Shown one piece after another: positions 15,827 through 24,438 of a DNA stretch of 43,406 bases. The stretch comes from Bradyrhizobium sp. ORS 375 (GTDB taxonomy: Bacteria > Pseudomonadota > Alphaproteobacteria > Rhizobiales > Xanthobacteraceae), in NCBI RefSeq assembly GCF_000239775.1, contig NZ_CAFI01000176.1:1-43406 (forward strand). Reading direction: 5' to 3'. The position numbers and the translations under genes were made by a program. Under the pieces are notes generated by a model. It saw nothing but the letters and a program-made list of their open reading frames with translations. It was not told the DNA's origin and ran no database searches. Each line of letters starts with the position of its first letter. Position 1 is the first letter of the stretch.

Positions 15827-16917
15827 GCACGGTCAAGGTCGATTTCCGCGGCACGCTCGGGCGCTTCGGGCTGGACGCACGCTTCGAGGTTCCGGCGCGC
15901 GGCGTGACCGCGATCTTCGGCCCCTCCGGCTGTGGCAAGACCGCGGTCATGCGCTGCATCGCCGGGCTCAATCGTCTCGACGGGCTGTGCTCCGTCTCCG
16001 GCGATGTCTGGCAGGACGAGAAGACCTTCCGACCCGTGCATCAGCGGCCGATCGGCTACGTGTTCCAGGAAGCCAACCTGTTTCCGCACCTCTCGGTCCG
16101 CCGCAACCTGATGTACGGCCATCCCGGGCGGACGGAGGCCGGCGCGATCGGCTTCGACGAGATCGTGGGATTGCTCGGCATCGCCAGACTGCTCGAACGC
16201 TCGCCGCGGCATCTCTCCGGCGGCGAGCGGCAGCGCGTCGCGATCGGCCGCGCGCTCCTCAGCCAGCCAAAACTCCTGCTGATGGACGAGCCGCTGTCGG
16301 CGCTCGACCAGATGACCAAAGACGAGATCCTGCCCTATCTGGAGCGGCTGCACGCCGCGCTCGTCCTGCCGATCCTCTACATCAGCCACGACATCGCCGA
16401 GGTCGAGCGGCTCGCCGATCAGCTGGTGCTGATGCGCAATGGCGCCGTGCTGGCGTCGGGTCCGCTGTCCGAGTTGCAAGCCGATCTGTCGCTACCGCTG
16501 GCGCTGTCACGCGATGCCGCGGTGAGCCTCGACGCTACTGTGCTGAAGCAGGATGCGACCGACGGCATGGCGACGCTCGAAGTCGGCGGAGGATCCTTCC
16601 TGGTGCCGACTGAGCCGCTCACGCTGGGCACCCGGCGCCGCCTGCGCGTGCTGGCGGATGACGTCAGCCTCGCGGTCGAGGCACCCAGCCGCAGCACCAT
16701 CGTCAACGTGCTCAGGGCCAGGATCCTCGAGATCCGCAGCCAGTCGGATCATCGCGTCACCGCCCTGCTCGGCCTCGGCGAGGACGGCCACGGCGCGCGG
16801 CTGCTGTCGCGCGTCACGCAGCGCTCGTGGAACGAGCTTGGCCTTCAGGTCGGACTGCCCGTCTACGCCCAGGTCAAGGGCGTCGCGCTGGTCCGCCGCG
16901 AAGAGCCCCTCGCCTGA
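15823..16917 (+). CDS. modC: ModC, molybdate ABC transporter ATP-binding protein
   Basis: The 364-residue protein has an ABC ATPase domain at 1-230 and a C-terminal di-Mop (TOBE) domain. Walker A is GPSGCGKT (33-40), the signature is [15 protein letters not shown] (131-145), and Walker B is LLLMDEP (D155-E156) followed by a switch His in YISHD. Residues about 235-360 hold the two Mop units ([12 protein letters not shown], then [12 protein letters not shown]), which sense bound molybdate in homologues and can lock the transporter. The start at 15823 overlaps the modB stop. A free di-Mop protein related to this tail is encoded at 18919-19398. Confidence 0.95.
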   Translation: MSTVKVDFRGTLGRFGLDARFEVPARGVTAIFGPSGCGKTAVMRCIAGLNRLDGLCSVSGDVWQDEKTFRPVHQRPIGYVFQEANLFPHLSVRRNLMYGHPGRTEAGAIGFDEIVGLLGIARLLERSPRHLSGGERQRVAIGRALLSQPKLLLMDEPLSALDQMTKDEILPYLERLHAALVLPILYISHDIAEVERLADQLVLMRNGAVLASGPLSELQADLSLPLALSRDAAVSLDATVLKQDATDGMATLEVGGGSFLVPTEPLTLGTRRRLRVLADDVSLAVEAPSRSTIVNVLRARILEIRSQSDHRVTALLGLGEDGHGARLLSRVTQRSWNELGLQVGLPVYAQVKGVALVRREEPLA

Positions 16918-16967
16918 GGCCAGGACTCCGCGCTTTATCTCCAGCATCACGCCGTGTTGTATACACG

Positions 16968-16990
16968 ACAATATAGCATCTTATGTTATA
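16968..16990 (+). promoter_or_regulatory. ModE-like palindrome between modC and the accessory operon
   Basis: AATATA-GCATCT-TATGTT at 16970-16987 is a six-plus-six inverted repeat with one mismatch and a six-base spacer, the architecture of a ModE box. It sits in a strongly AT-rich 60-base stretch, about 140 bases before the next gene, just after a TGTATACA palindrome (about 16957-16964). This suggests the operon at 17126-19010 has its own molybdenum-responsive promoter. Confidence 0.45.
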
Positions 16991-17125
16991 TCCTAAACAA
17001 TACAGCTTTTGACCGAAGCTGGTTGGATAGTCCTGGATTCGTGAACTCGTACAATGACTTGTCTCGCGCTGGGCTTGCTGGCCCGACGCTTGCTCATTTC
17101 GATCTCGCAACACGAGGTCATCAGC

Positions 17126-17989
17126 ATGAACCCCGCCGCCGTCACCTGGCATCCGAACGCGCCCAAGCCGCTCGCGCTGGTGCTGGGCACCAACGAGATC
17201 GCCTCCGCCGTCGCGGCGAAGCTCAGCCGCGCCCGCTTTGCGATCGTGCTCTGTCATGATGCGTTTCCTCCGGTGATCCGCCGCGGCATGGCGTTCCACG
17301 ACGTCCTGTTCGGCGAGGCGCGCGACGTCGACGGTGTGGTCGGCGCGCGGGCCGAGAGCATTGCGGATGTCGTGCGCATTCACCGCGCGCCCGACCAGGT
17401 CGCCGTGACCGGATTGCATCTCACCGACATCATCGCGTTCCGCTATCCAGCGGTCATCATCGACGCCCGCATGCAGAAACATCTGGCCACGCCTGATCTG
17501 CGCGGCGTCGCCGGCATCGCGGTGGGCATCGGCCCGCGCTTTGCCGTCGGGCACAATTGCGACATCGCAATTGAGACTCACCCCTGCGAGACTGGAGCGA
17601 TCGTCGCGCAGGGCACCACGCGCAACGCCGACGGCAAAGCGCGCGATCTCGGCGGCGCCGGGCGGGAGCGCTTCGTTTACTCGGACCAGGACGCCGTCTG
17701 GCATACGCCGCTCGACATCGGCACCCGCGTCTACAAGGGGATGCAGCTCGGCTCGCTCGGCGGCACGCCGGCGCTGGCGCCGCTCGACGGCACGCTGCGC
17801 GGCATCGCGCGCGACGGTCTCCGCGTGCCGGCCGACATCAAGCTGATCGAGATCGATCCGCGCGGCCGTCACGCCACCTGGACCGGCATGGACGAACGCG
17901 GACAGGCGATCGCTACGGGCGTCGTCTCGGCCGTTCACCAGATCATGCAAACGGGTCGGACGGCGGGCCGCGTCTCCACCAGGGTGTGA
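17126..17989 (+). CDS. YqeB/EF2563-like molybdenum-hydroxylase accessory protein
   Basis: The 287-residue protein aligns by eye with YqeB, a protein linked to maturation of selenium-dependent molybdenum hydroxylases. Shared features are VVIDARMQKHLATPDL, GIGPRFAVGHNCDIAIET, a metal- or cofactor-like HPCETGAI, and near the end LRGIARDGLRVPADIKLIEIDPRG. The N-terminal nucleotide-binding turn, usually GAGDxATG, reads GTNEIASAVA here, so that function may be altered. GAGG eight bases upstream supports the start at 17126. It heads an operon with DUF2478 and ModE-like genes behind modABC. Probable role: handling of the molybdenum centre or its control; inference from family and place. Confidence 0.6.
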   Translation: MNPAAVTWHPNAPKPLALVLGTNEIASAVAAKLSRARFAIVLCHDAFPPVIRRGMAFHDVLFGEARDVDGVVGARAESIADVVRIHRAPDQVAVTGLHLTDIIAFRYPAVIIDARMQKHLATPDLRGVAGIAVGIGPRFAVGHNCDIAIETHPCETGAIVAQGTTRNADGKARDLGGAGRERFVYSDQDAVWHTPLDIGTRVYKGMQLGSLGGTPALAPLDGTLRGIARDGLRVPADIKLIEIDPRGRHATWTGMDERGQAIATGVVSAVHQIMQTGRTAGRVSTRV

Positions 17990-18000
17990 AGAGGATTGTC

Positions 18001-18591
18001 ATGGCATCAGCTGATAGCGGAACGAGTCGGATCGTGGCGCTGCAGGGCGCTGCATCGACGGTGATTCAGGACCTGCTCGGCGAGTTCGCCACGCGCCTGG
18101 CAGACGCAGGATTGCGCGTATCCGGCGTGATCGAGAGCAGCGCGGACAAAGCGAGACCATGCAAGGCGATGATGCTGCGCAGCCTCGGCGACAACAGCAT
18201 GTTCTCGATCTCGCAGGATCTCGGTCCGGGATCGCAGGCCTGCCATCTCGATCCGGAAGGCCTGGCGCTCGCCTGTGCGGCCGTTCAGCGGTCGATCTCG
18301 CGCGGCGCCGACGTGGTGATTCTCAGCAAGTTCGGCAAGCAGGAAGCCGCAGGCAGCGGTCTCGCCGATGCATTCGGCGCGGCGATCTCGGCAGGGCTTC
18401 CGATCATCACCGCCGTCTCACCCGCCATGAGGGAGGCCTGGACGCGCTTCGCAGGCCCATTCGCCGAATGCGTGCCCGCCGACGTGGCACGCAGCCCCGG
18501 CTGGATCGAGGCGTGGTCCGCCCGGAGGGTGACATCGCGGAGCACCCATGAGATGATCGGCTCTCCACGCGAGCGGATCGGAATGGGATGA
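18001..18591 (+). CDS. DUF2478 protein of molybdate operons
   Basis: The 196-residue protein matches the DUF2478 pattern: IVALQGAASTVIQDLLGEFA, then RLADAGLRVSGVIE, ISQDLGPGSQACHLDP, ADVVILSKFGKQEA, and GLPIITAVSPAMREAW. The family is P-loop-NTPase-like in fold but the usual GxxxxGKS is absent here, so nucleotide binding is uncertain. Members lie almost always beside mod genes. The ATG at 18001 has AGAGGA upstream and is preferred to a GTG at 17986. Its stop overlaps the next start (ATGA). Role unknown; a molybdenum-related regulatory or storage function is inferred. Confidence 0.75.
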   Translation: MASADSGTSRIVALQGAASTVIQDLLGEFATRLADAGLRVSGVIESSADKARPCKAMMLRSLGDNSMFSISQDLGPGSQACHLDPEGLALACAAVQRSISRGADVVILSKFGKQEAAGSGLADAFGAAISAGLPIITAVSPAMREAWTRFAGPFAECVPADVARSPGWIEAWSARRVTSRSTHEMIGSPRERIGMG

Positions 18592-19010
18592 AGCGCGAAG
18601 CTCAGATCGCATTGACCATCAGTTTCAGCAATGGCGGCAGCCTGTCGCCGGAGGATCTGCTGCTGATCGAGTACATCCGCAAGGAGCGCTCGATCCTCGG
18701 CGCGGCGCGCGCCAGCGGCATCTCCTACCGCAAATGCTGGCTGATGGTGGATGCGCTGAACCGCACCTTCGAGACGCCGGTGTTCGAGACGCATCCCGGC
18801 CGCCGCGGCGGCGGCGCCGAGATCACGGCGTTCGGAGAACGGCTGGTCGCACTGTACGGCTCGATGGAGCGACGCACACGCACCGCCACGGCGGCGGCGC
18901 TGGGCGAGCTGCAGAAGGCTACCGATCCCCGCTATCAGAAGCGGGCCAGCGGCGCGGCCGAGGCAGCTCCGAAGGCCGAACCGCGCCGGGCCCGATCGCG
19001 ACGCTCTTGA
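18588..19010 (+). CDS. ModE-type winged-helix DNA-binding protein without sensor domain
   Basis: The 140-residue protein carries the ModE N-terminal domain: LLLIEYIRKERSILGAARAS, the recognition helix SYRKCWLMVDALN, and the wing FETHPGRRGGGAEITAFGERLV, ending in a helical segment typical of ModE dimerisation. The C-terminal di-Mop sensor of E. coli ModE is absent; instead there is a Lys/Arg/Ala-rich tail. Translation overlaps the DUF2478 stop. It probably represses mod or hydroxylase genes, perhaps at the ModE-like palindromes at 14248 and 16968. How it would sense molybdate is unclear. Its last 92 bases overlap the convergent di-Mop gene. Confidence 0.75.
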   Translation: MKREAQIALTISFSNGGSLSPEDLLLIEYIRKERSILGAARASGISYRKCWLMVDALNRTFETPVFETHPGRRGGGAEITAFGERLVALYGSMERRTRTATAAALGELQKATDPRYQKRASGAAEAAPKAEPRRARSRRS

Positions 19011-19398
19011 TCATCGCCCAGGCCGAGAGATCCGGCTCCAGCGCCAGCCGCTCGACCGATTCGAGCGTCACCAGCGCATGCAGCTTCGTCGTGCCGAGAT
19101 CGAAGGTGACCCGCACGTAAGGCGGATCGAGCGGCAGGATCTCCTCGATCCGGCCCGGTAAGCGGTTGGTAATCGACACGTCCATCGGCCGCGACAGCGC
19201 GATCGAGACGTCGCGCGCCTCGATGGTCACCGACACGCCGGCATCGATGGCGGCATCGACCATCGGCACCCGCAGCTCGCCATCGGCGAAGAACAGCGTC
19301 GATAGGCCGTATTGCGGATCGTGGCGCAGCACGCGCGCCGGCACCGTCGTGCTGAGCACGACGGAGGATGCTGACGAGGATGGGGACTGGGCGCTCAT
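18919..19398 (-). CDS. Free-standing di-Mop (TOBE) molybdate-binding protein
   Basis: The 159-residue protein is two Mop/TOBE units without an ATPase or HTH. Unit 1 is PARVLRHDPQYGLSTLFF through EARDVSIAL. Unit 2 begins SITNRLPGRIEEI, equivalent to the SARNxxxG molybdate motif, and ends AWAMIKSVAIG. The order and wording follow the C-terminal domain of ModC, including the ModC encoded at 15823-16917. It starts 20 bases after the serA stop and is read convergently into the ModE-like gene. It could be a molybdate store or sensor (molbindin role) or a relic of a second modC; its intact start and close spacing favour a working gene. Confidence 0.7.
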   Translation of the reverse strand: MSAQSPSSSASSVVLSTTVPARVLRHDPQYGLSTLFFADGELRVPMVDAAIDAGVSVTIEARDVSIALSRPMDVSITNRLPGRIEEILPLDPPYVRVTFDLGTTKLHALVTLESVERLALEPDLSAWAMIKSVAIGPGAVRPSELPRPRRWPASDSGDR

Positions 19399-19417
19399 CG
19401 ACGTCAGCCTTCCCCGC

Positions 19418-20665
19418 TCAGGGCCGGTCGTGATCGTACAGCACGCGTACACGGATGGTGCCGTCGACCGCGCGCAGCTCCGACAGCAGCTCCTCGCCCT
19501 CGCCGCCGACCACATCGGTTTCGAGCACGACATAGCCGACTTCCGGATCGGTCTGCAGATATTGCGCGAGGATGTTGATGTTGTGCCGCGACACCGCCTC
19601 GTTGACCTGCCGCAGCACGCCGGGAACGTTGCGGTGGACGTGGATGAAGCGCGTGCCGGTCGGGCGCGCCGGCAGTTGCACCTGCGGGAAGTTCACAGCG
19701 CCGAAGGTCGAGCCGACATCGGAATAGTCGATCAGCTTGCGCGCAACCTCGCCGCCGATGCGGTCCTGCGCCTCCTCCGTGGAGCCGCCGACATGCGGGG
19801 TCAGGATCACGTTTTGCAGGCCCTGCAGCGGGGAGACGAACGGATCGGCATTCGAGGCCGGCTCGACCGGGAAAACGTCGACCGCCGCGCCCGAGAGCTT
19901 GCCGTCGCGCAGCGCGCTCGCCAGCGCCTCGATGTCGACCACCGTGCCGCGCGAGTTGTTGATGAGGTAGGCGCCGTCCTTCATGTGGCGGATCTGGCGC
20001 TCGCCGATCATGTTGGCGGTCGCCGGCGTCTCCGGCACGTGCAGCGAGACGACGTCGCTCGTCGCCAGCAGTTCGTCGAGGCTTTCGACCGGCTCGGTGT
20101 TGCCATGGCGCAGCTTGTCGGTGAGGTCGAAGAAGATCACCCGCATGCCCATGGCCTCGGCGAGGTTCGACAGCTGCGAGCCGATATTGCCGTAGCCGAC
20201 GATGCCGAGCGTCTTGCCGCGCACCTCGCGGCTGCCATTGGCGGATTTGTCCCAGCCGCCGGCATGCGCCGAGACCGAGCGCGGGAAGATGCGCCGCATC
20301 AGCATCACCACCTCGGCAATGGTCAGCTCGGCGACGCTGCGCGTGTTCGAATAGGGCGCGTTGAAGACGGGAATGCCGAGCCGCTTGGCGGCGTCGAGAT
20401 CGACCTGGTTGGTGCCGACCGAGAAGCAGCCTACGGCCATGAGGCGGTCGGCAGCCTGTAAGACATCCGCCGTCAGATTGGTCCGCGAGCGGATGCCGAG
20501 CATGTGCACGCCCGACAGCATCCGCTTCAATTCCGCCGAACCGAGCGCCTTGGGCAGCCGTTCGACCTCGGTATAACCGCTGGCCTCGAACATGCGGACG
20601 GCCGAGTCGTTGACGCCCTCCAGGAGCAGAACGCGGATCTTTTGCTTGGGCAGCGAGAGCGGCAT
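19418..20665 (-). CDS. serA: D-3-phosphoglycerate dehydrogenase, E. coli SerA type
   Basis: The 415-residue protein matches E. coli SerA in length and order. The substrate domain has GIRSRTNLT and GCFSVGTNQVDL. The NAD domain has GYGNIG (157-162) and catalytic R239, E268 and H291 (NNSRGTVVD, PVEPAS, TPHVGGST). The C-terminal ACT domain is at about 343-415 (RFIHVHRNVPGVLRQVNEA), which in E. coli gives feedback control by serine. It oxidises 3-phosphoglycerate to 3-phosphohydroxypyruvate, the first step of serine synthesis. The start at 20665 fits the homologue; the upstream in-frame extension is unlike SerA. It may be the second SerA type besides the longer form common in rhizobia. Confidence 0.93.
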   Translation of the reverse strand: MPLSLPKQKIRVLLLEGVNDSAVRMFEASGYTEVERLPKALGSAELKRMLSGVHMLGIRSRTNLTADVLQAADRLMAVGCFSVGTNQVDLDAAKRLGIPVFNAPYSNTRSVAELTIAEVVMLMRRIFPRSVSAHAGGWDKSANGSREVRGKTLGIVGYGNIGSQLSNLAEAMGMRVIFFDLTDKLRHGNTEPVESLDELLATSDVVSLHVPETPATANMIGERQIRHMKDGAYLINNSRGTVVDIEALASALRDGKLSGAAVDVFPVEPASNADPFVSPLQGLQNVILTPHVGGSTEEAQDRIGGEVARKLIDYSDVGSTFGAVNFPQVQLPARPTGTRFIHVHRNVPGVLRQVNEAVSRHNINILAQYLQTDPEVGYVVLETDVVGGEGEELLSELRAVDGTIRVRVLYDHDRP

Positions 20666-20954
20666 GGGCCTGGCCTGATCAAATCGTGGGTGTGGCGTAG
20701 TGTAGCGGTTGTTACAGTCGCGATGCGTTGAAACTTGGTGAATGCGCCGCGGCAGGAGCGCTTTCTGTCGCTTTCTCAGGGTCTTGTCCACTCCGCAACG
20801 GCGTTTTCAGCGGCAATGCAAAATCAGCGCCTGGCATACCGGATTCATGCCGCTTCTTGCGGCGCAACAACCGCAGATCGTTGTTTTGTGTGCTGACAAA
20901 CCAAACGAGCAGAGCTAGCCTTTCCGGCAATCACAAAATCATCGGGAGGTCAGC

Positions 20955-23609
20955 ATGTCAGACGGAATGGTCGAGGCACGCGCACAGGAGACGACTCACG
21001 GCGAAACGCAGACGGTGGACGTCGCCGTCGTCGGCGCCGGATTTGCGGGATTGTACCTGCTGCATCGCCTGCGCAAGGCGGGTTTCTCGACCGTGGCGCT
21101 CGATACCGCCAACGATGTCGGCGGCACCTGGTACTGGAACCGCTATCCCGGCGCCCGCTGCGACATCCAGACCGTCGACTACAGCTACACCTTCGATCCC
21201 GAGCTCGAGACCGCCTGGCAGTGGTCGGAGAAATACGCCACGCAGCCGGAGATCCTGCGCTATCTCGGGTTCGTCGCCGACCGCTACGACTTGCGTCGCG
21301 ACATCCGCTTCGGCACCCGCGTGCTCGGCGCGTCCTGGGACGAGGCCCAGGAGCGCTGGCTGCTGACGACCGACAAGGGCCCCGCCGTGTCCTGCCGCCA
21401 CTACATCATGGCGACCGGCTGCCTGTCGCAGCCGAAGCCGCCGGAGATCGAGGGCGTCAACGATTTCAAGGGCGAGATCTACTTCACCAGCCGCTGGCCA
21501 CACGACGGCGTCGATCTTCGCGGCAAGCGCGTCGCCGTGATCGGCACCGGCTCGTCCGGCATCCAGTCGATCCCGATCATCGCCGAGCAGGCGGCGCAGC
21601 TCACCGTGTTCCAGCGCACGCCGAACTTCGCGCTTCCCGCGCAGAACGGGCCGCTGCCGGCGGATCGTGCCGCGCAGCTGGCACAGGATCGCGCCGGCCT
21701 GCGCGAGCAGGCGCGCTGGTCGATGACCGGCGTGCCGATCCCACCGGCCACCGAGTTCAGCTGGGCGCTGAGCGAGGCCGAGCGCCGCGAGCGCTTCGAG
21801 AAGATGTGGGCCTCGGGCGACCTCGTCGGCATGCTGACGCAGCTGTGGGCCGACCAGGGCGTCGATGCCGATGGCAACGCCCTGCTCGCCGATCTCATCC
21901 GCGAGAAGATCCGCGAGATCGTCAAGGACCCCGAGACGGCCGAGGCGCTCACGCCGCACGATCATCCGTTCGGCGCCAAGCGGCCGTGCCTGGACACCAA
22001 CTACTACGCCACGTTCAACCGCCCGAACGTGACGCTGGTGAACCTGCGCAAGGAGCCGATCGCGTCGATCACCGCTGGCGCCATCACAACCGACAAGCGC
22101 AGCTTCGACGTCGACGTCATCGTGTTCGCGACCGGCTTCGATGCCATGACCGGTGCGATCCGCGCCGTGCATCCGATCAAGGGCCGCGGCGGCAAGTCGC
22201 TCGACGACAGCTGGGCCGATGGGCCGGAGACCTATCTCGGTCTCACCGTCGCCGGCTTCCCCAATTTGTTCCTGATCACCGGTCCGGGCAGCCCGTCCGT
22301 GCTGTCGAACATGGCGGTGTCGATCGAGCAGCATGTCGACTTCGTGGTCGAGCGCCTCGCCGCGCTGCGCGACGCCGGCTTCACCACCATCGAGCCGACC
22401 GAAACGGCGCAGGCCGGCTGGATGCGCCACATGGCGGACTGCTCGACGGTCACGCTGCACCGGCTCGCCAACACCTGGTACACGGGCGCCAACGTGCCGG
22501 GCAAGCCTCAGACCTTGATGCCCTACACCGGCGGCGTCGGACCTTATCGCGGCATCTGCAACGAGATCGTCAGCCGCGGCATGCTCGGCTTCAAGCTGAC
22601 CGGCCCGGACGGCGCGACCCAGTGCAACGACGGTGAGATCGTGAAGCTGCAGCCGGATGTCCGGCTGGTGCTGAACATGCTCACCGAGATGAACCTGCCG
22701 CCGATCGAATCGATGGGCGCACAGGGCGCGCGCGACTTCGTCGCCGAGTTCAACAAGGCGCGGCCGCCGGGCCGCCCCGTCGGCGAGGTGAAGGACGGCA
22801 CGCTGCCCGGTGCCGACGGCCCCCTCGCCTATCGCCTCTATCGTCCCGCGACGCCCGGGCCGCATCCGATCGTCGTCTACTTCCATGGCGGCGGCTGGGT
22901 GCTCGGCGACGAGCAGTCCGACGATCCGTTCTGCCGCGACCTGTGCCGCCGCTCCAACATGATCTTCGTCAGCGTGAACTACCGCCACGCGCCTGAGCAT
23001 CGCTTCCCAGCCGCGGCCGAGGATGGCTATGCCGCGGCGAAGTGGGTGTCCGAGCACGCCGCCGAGCTCGGCGGCCGCGAGGGCCCGGTCCTGGTTGCCG
23101 GCTGGAGCGCCGGAGGCAACATCGCGGCCGTGACCTGCCAGCTGGCGCGCGATCGCGGCGGGCCGGCGATTGGCGGTCAGCTGCTGGTGTGCCCGGTCAC
23201 CGATTGTAGTTTCGATCGTCCGTCATACACCGAGAACGCCGCCGGCTACTTCCTGACACGCGGCCTGATGTTCTGGTTCTGGGACATCTACTGCTCGCCG
23301 GCGGATCGCACCGACCCACGCGTGTCGCCGCTGCGCGGACAGCTGAAGGGACTGCCGCCGGCGTATATCGTGACCTGCGAGTTCGATCCGTTGCGCGACG
23401 AGGGCGTGGCCTATGCGGAAGCACTCGCCGCGGCCGGCGTACCCGTCGGCCAGCTCAAGGCGCGCGGTCATTTCCATTCGTCGTTCACGATGGTGGACGT
23501 GGTCATCACCGGTGTCGGCGGTCGCATCCAGATGGCCGAGGCGCTGCAGGCGTTCACTCAATCCGGGGAGGACAGCGGCTCGCCGGAGATCAACGCCGCG
23601 GCGAGCTGA
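20955..23609 (+). CDS. Baeyer-Villiger monooxygenase fused to an alpha/beta hydrolase (esterase)
   Basis: This single 884-residue frame holds two enzymes. Residues about 20-560 are a flavin monooxygenase of BVMO type: FAD motif GAGFAG (27-32), BVMO fingerprint region [12 protein letters not shown] (171-182), and NADPH motif GTGSSG (197-202). Residues about 590-870 are an HSL-type esterase: oxyanion HGGGW (from H644), nucleophile S718 in GWSAGG, D811 in [10 protein letters not shown] and probable H841. The oxygenase would turn a ketone into an ester and the hydrolase would cleave it to acid and alcohol. The fingerprint His is Phe (F177). GGGAGG precedes the ATG. The substrate is unknown. The 3' end overlaps the convergent DUF3147 gene by 20 bases. 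Confidence 0.9.
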   Translation: MSDGMVEARAQETTHGETQTVDVAVVGAGFAGLYLLHRLRKAGFSTVALDTANDVGGTWYWNRYPGARCDIQTVDYSYTFDPELETAWQWSEKYATQPEILRYLGFVADRYDLRRDIRFGTRVLGASWDEAQERWLLTTDKGPAVSCRHYIMATGCLSQPKPPEIEGVNDFKGEIYFTSRWPHDGVDLRGKRVAVIGTGSSGIQSIPIIAEQAAQLTVFQRTPNFALPAQNGPLPADRAAQLAQDRAGLREQARWSMTGVPIPPATEFSWALSEAERRERFEKMWASGDLVGMLTQLWADQGVDADGNALLADLIREKIREIVKDPETAEALTPHDHPFGAKRPCLDTNYYATFNRPNVTLVNLRKEPIASITAGAITTDKRSFDVDVIVFATGFDAMTGAIRAVHPIKGRGGKSLDDSWADGPETYLGLTVAGFPNLFLITGPGSPSVLSNMAVSIEQHVDFVVERLAALRDAGFTTIEPTETAQAGWMRHMADCSTVTLHRLANTWYTGANVPGKPQTLMPYTGGVGPYRGICNEIVSRGMLGFKLTGPDGATQCNDGEIVKLQPDVRLVLNMLTEMNLPPIESMGAQGARDFVAEFNKARPPGRPVGEVKDGTLPGADGPLAYRLYRPATPGPHPIVVYFHGGGWVLGDEQSDDPFCRDLCRRSNMIFVSVNYRHAPEHRFPAAAEDGYAAAKWVSEHAAELGGREGPVLVAGWSAGGNIAAVTCQLARDRGGPAIGGQLLVCPVTDCSFDRPSYTENAAGYFLTRGLMFWFWDIYCSPADRTDPRVSPLRGQLKGLPPAYIVTCEFDPLRDEGVAYAEALAAAGVPVGQLKARGHFHSSFTMVDVVITGVGGRIQMAEALQAFTQSGEDSGSPEINAAAS

Positions 23610-24090
23610 TCAGCGGCGAGGACCGCTGGCGATCGGGATCCAGGCGGCCCGCAGCCTTGCGGGCCGTGGTAACGCGTAGCTTGCGCCTGATCCACCACGC
23701 GGTCACCGCGACGGTGAGCCATGATGCGGTGGCGGCCACGAAGGCGAGTGCCACGCTCGACTGAACGAGCGCGGTGAACACGGCAGCGAAGGCGAGCAGG
23801 CCGATGCTGCCGAGTGCCGCGCCTGCCGTGTCCAGCGCCGCCGCCTCGCGCCCGCGCCGCTTGCCTGCCAGCCCCTCGTGCCGCTTGCGCCTGATCTCGT
23901 GGGTCTCGATCAATGTCACGCTGGCGCAGAAGATCGCCGGCAGCGCGAGAAACAGGCCGCCGATCGCCGGGCCGAAGCCCTTGGCGATCAGCCCTGTCAC
24001 GACCGTCGCCGCGCCGCCAAGGGCGAAGCGGACCACATATTCGTGCCACTTGCCGTCCTTCAGCGACGATGGAGAGACGCGGACCAGCAT
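23590..24090 (-). CDS. DUF3147 membrane protein (long copy)
   Basis: The 166-residue protein has four to five membrane helices ([44 protein letters not shown], and two near 100-140) and the DUF3147 signature of RFxxGG followed by GGLFLALPA. After the second helix comes a basic stretch ([18 protein letters not shown]). It begins immediately after the stop of the shorter DUF3147 gene (TGA next to ATG), so the two are co-translated. Function unknown. Together they look like a two-subunit small membrane complex. Confidence 0.75.
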   Translation of the reverse strand: MLVRVSPSSLKDGKWHEYVVRFALGGAATVVTGLIAKGFGPAIGGLFLALPAIFCASVTLIETHEIRRKRHEGLAGKRRGREAAALDTAGAALGSIGLLAFAAVFTALVQSSVALAFVAATASWLTVAVTAWWIRRKLRVTTARKAAGRLDPDRQRSSPLISSPRR

Positions 24091-24438
24091 TCACCCGCCT
24101 CCGGCGAAGACCGCCTGCAGCCCGAGCGCCGCGACGAGCCACACCAGCGTCGCGAGCAGGCTCGCCGTGAGCGCGCGCATCTGCCATCGCATCAATAGCT
24201 GACACACGGTCACGCTGTAGAGGCAGAGCGCGACCGCGCCGAACATCATCGAACGCGTCTGCACGGCCGCGTAGGCCGCGCCATGGGCGACGACCGCAAC
24301 GCCAAGCGTCGCCAGCGCCACCGAGGGCGCAGCGCCGAACAGGCCGGCAAAGCTCTTCGGGCGCAGCACGTCGCCGATCATGGCGAAGGCCGACACGATG
24401 ATGCCGCCGATCAGAAAGCGAACGAGGTATTCGGTCAT
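24091..24438 (-). CDS. DUF3147 membrane protein (short copy)
   Basis: The 115-residue protein has four membrane helices and the same family pattern as its neighbour: YLVRFLIGGIIVSAFAMIGD, then SFAGLFGAAPSVALATLG. It starts inside the PAP2 stop (ATGA overlap) and abuts the longer DUF3147 gene. Two diverged tandem copies in one operon suggest ancient duplication and a heteromeric complex. No catalytic residues are apparent. Confidence 0.75.
   Translation of the reverse strand: MTEYLVRFLIGGIIVSAFAMIGDVLRPKSFAGLFGAAPSVALATLGVAVVAHGAAYAAVQTRSMMFGAVALCLYSVTVCQLLMRWQMRALTASLLATLVWLVAALGLQAVFAGGG

Noticed and set aside
18919-19398. Di-Mop gene as the in-place 3' remainder of a truncated modC
   Set aside because: An intact serA ends 20 bases upstream on the same strand, so no ATPase part could have been lost locally, and the gene has its own start. 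A relic moved from elsewhere is still possible.
20830-20860. Possible sigma-54 promoter (TGGCAT followed by a weak -12) before the monooxygenase
   Set aside because: The -12 element does not contain the required GC at the correct spacing.
20958-23057. A 699-codon open frame antisense to the monooxygenase
   Set aside because: Shadow of a strongly biased coding region; composition is arginine- and histidine-rich with no motif, while the plus-strand frame has all expected catalytic motifs.
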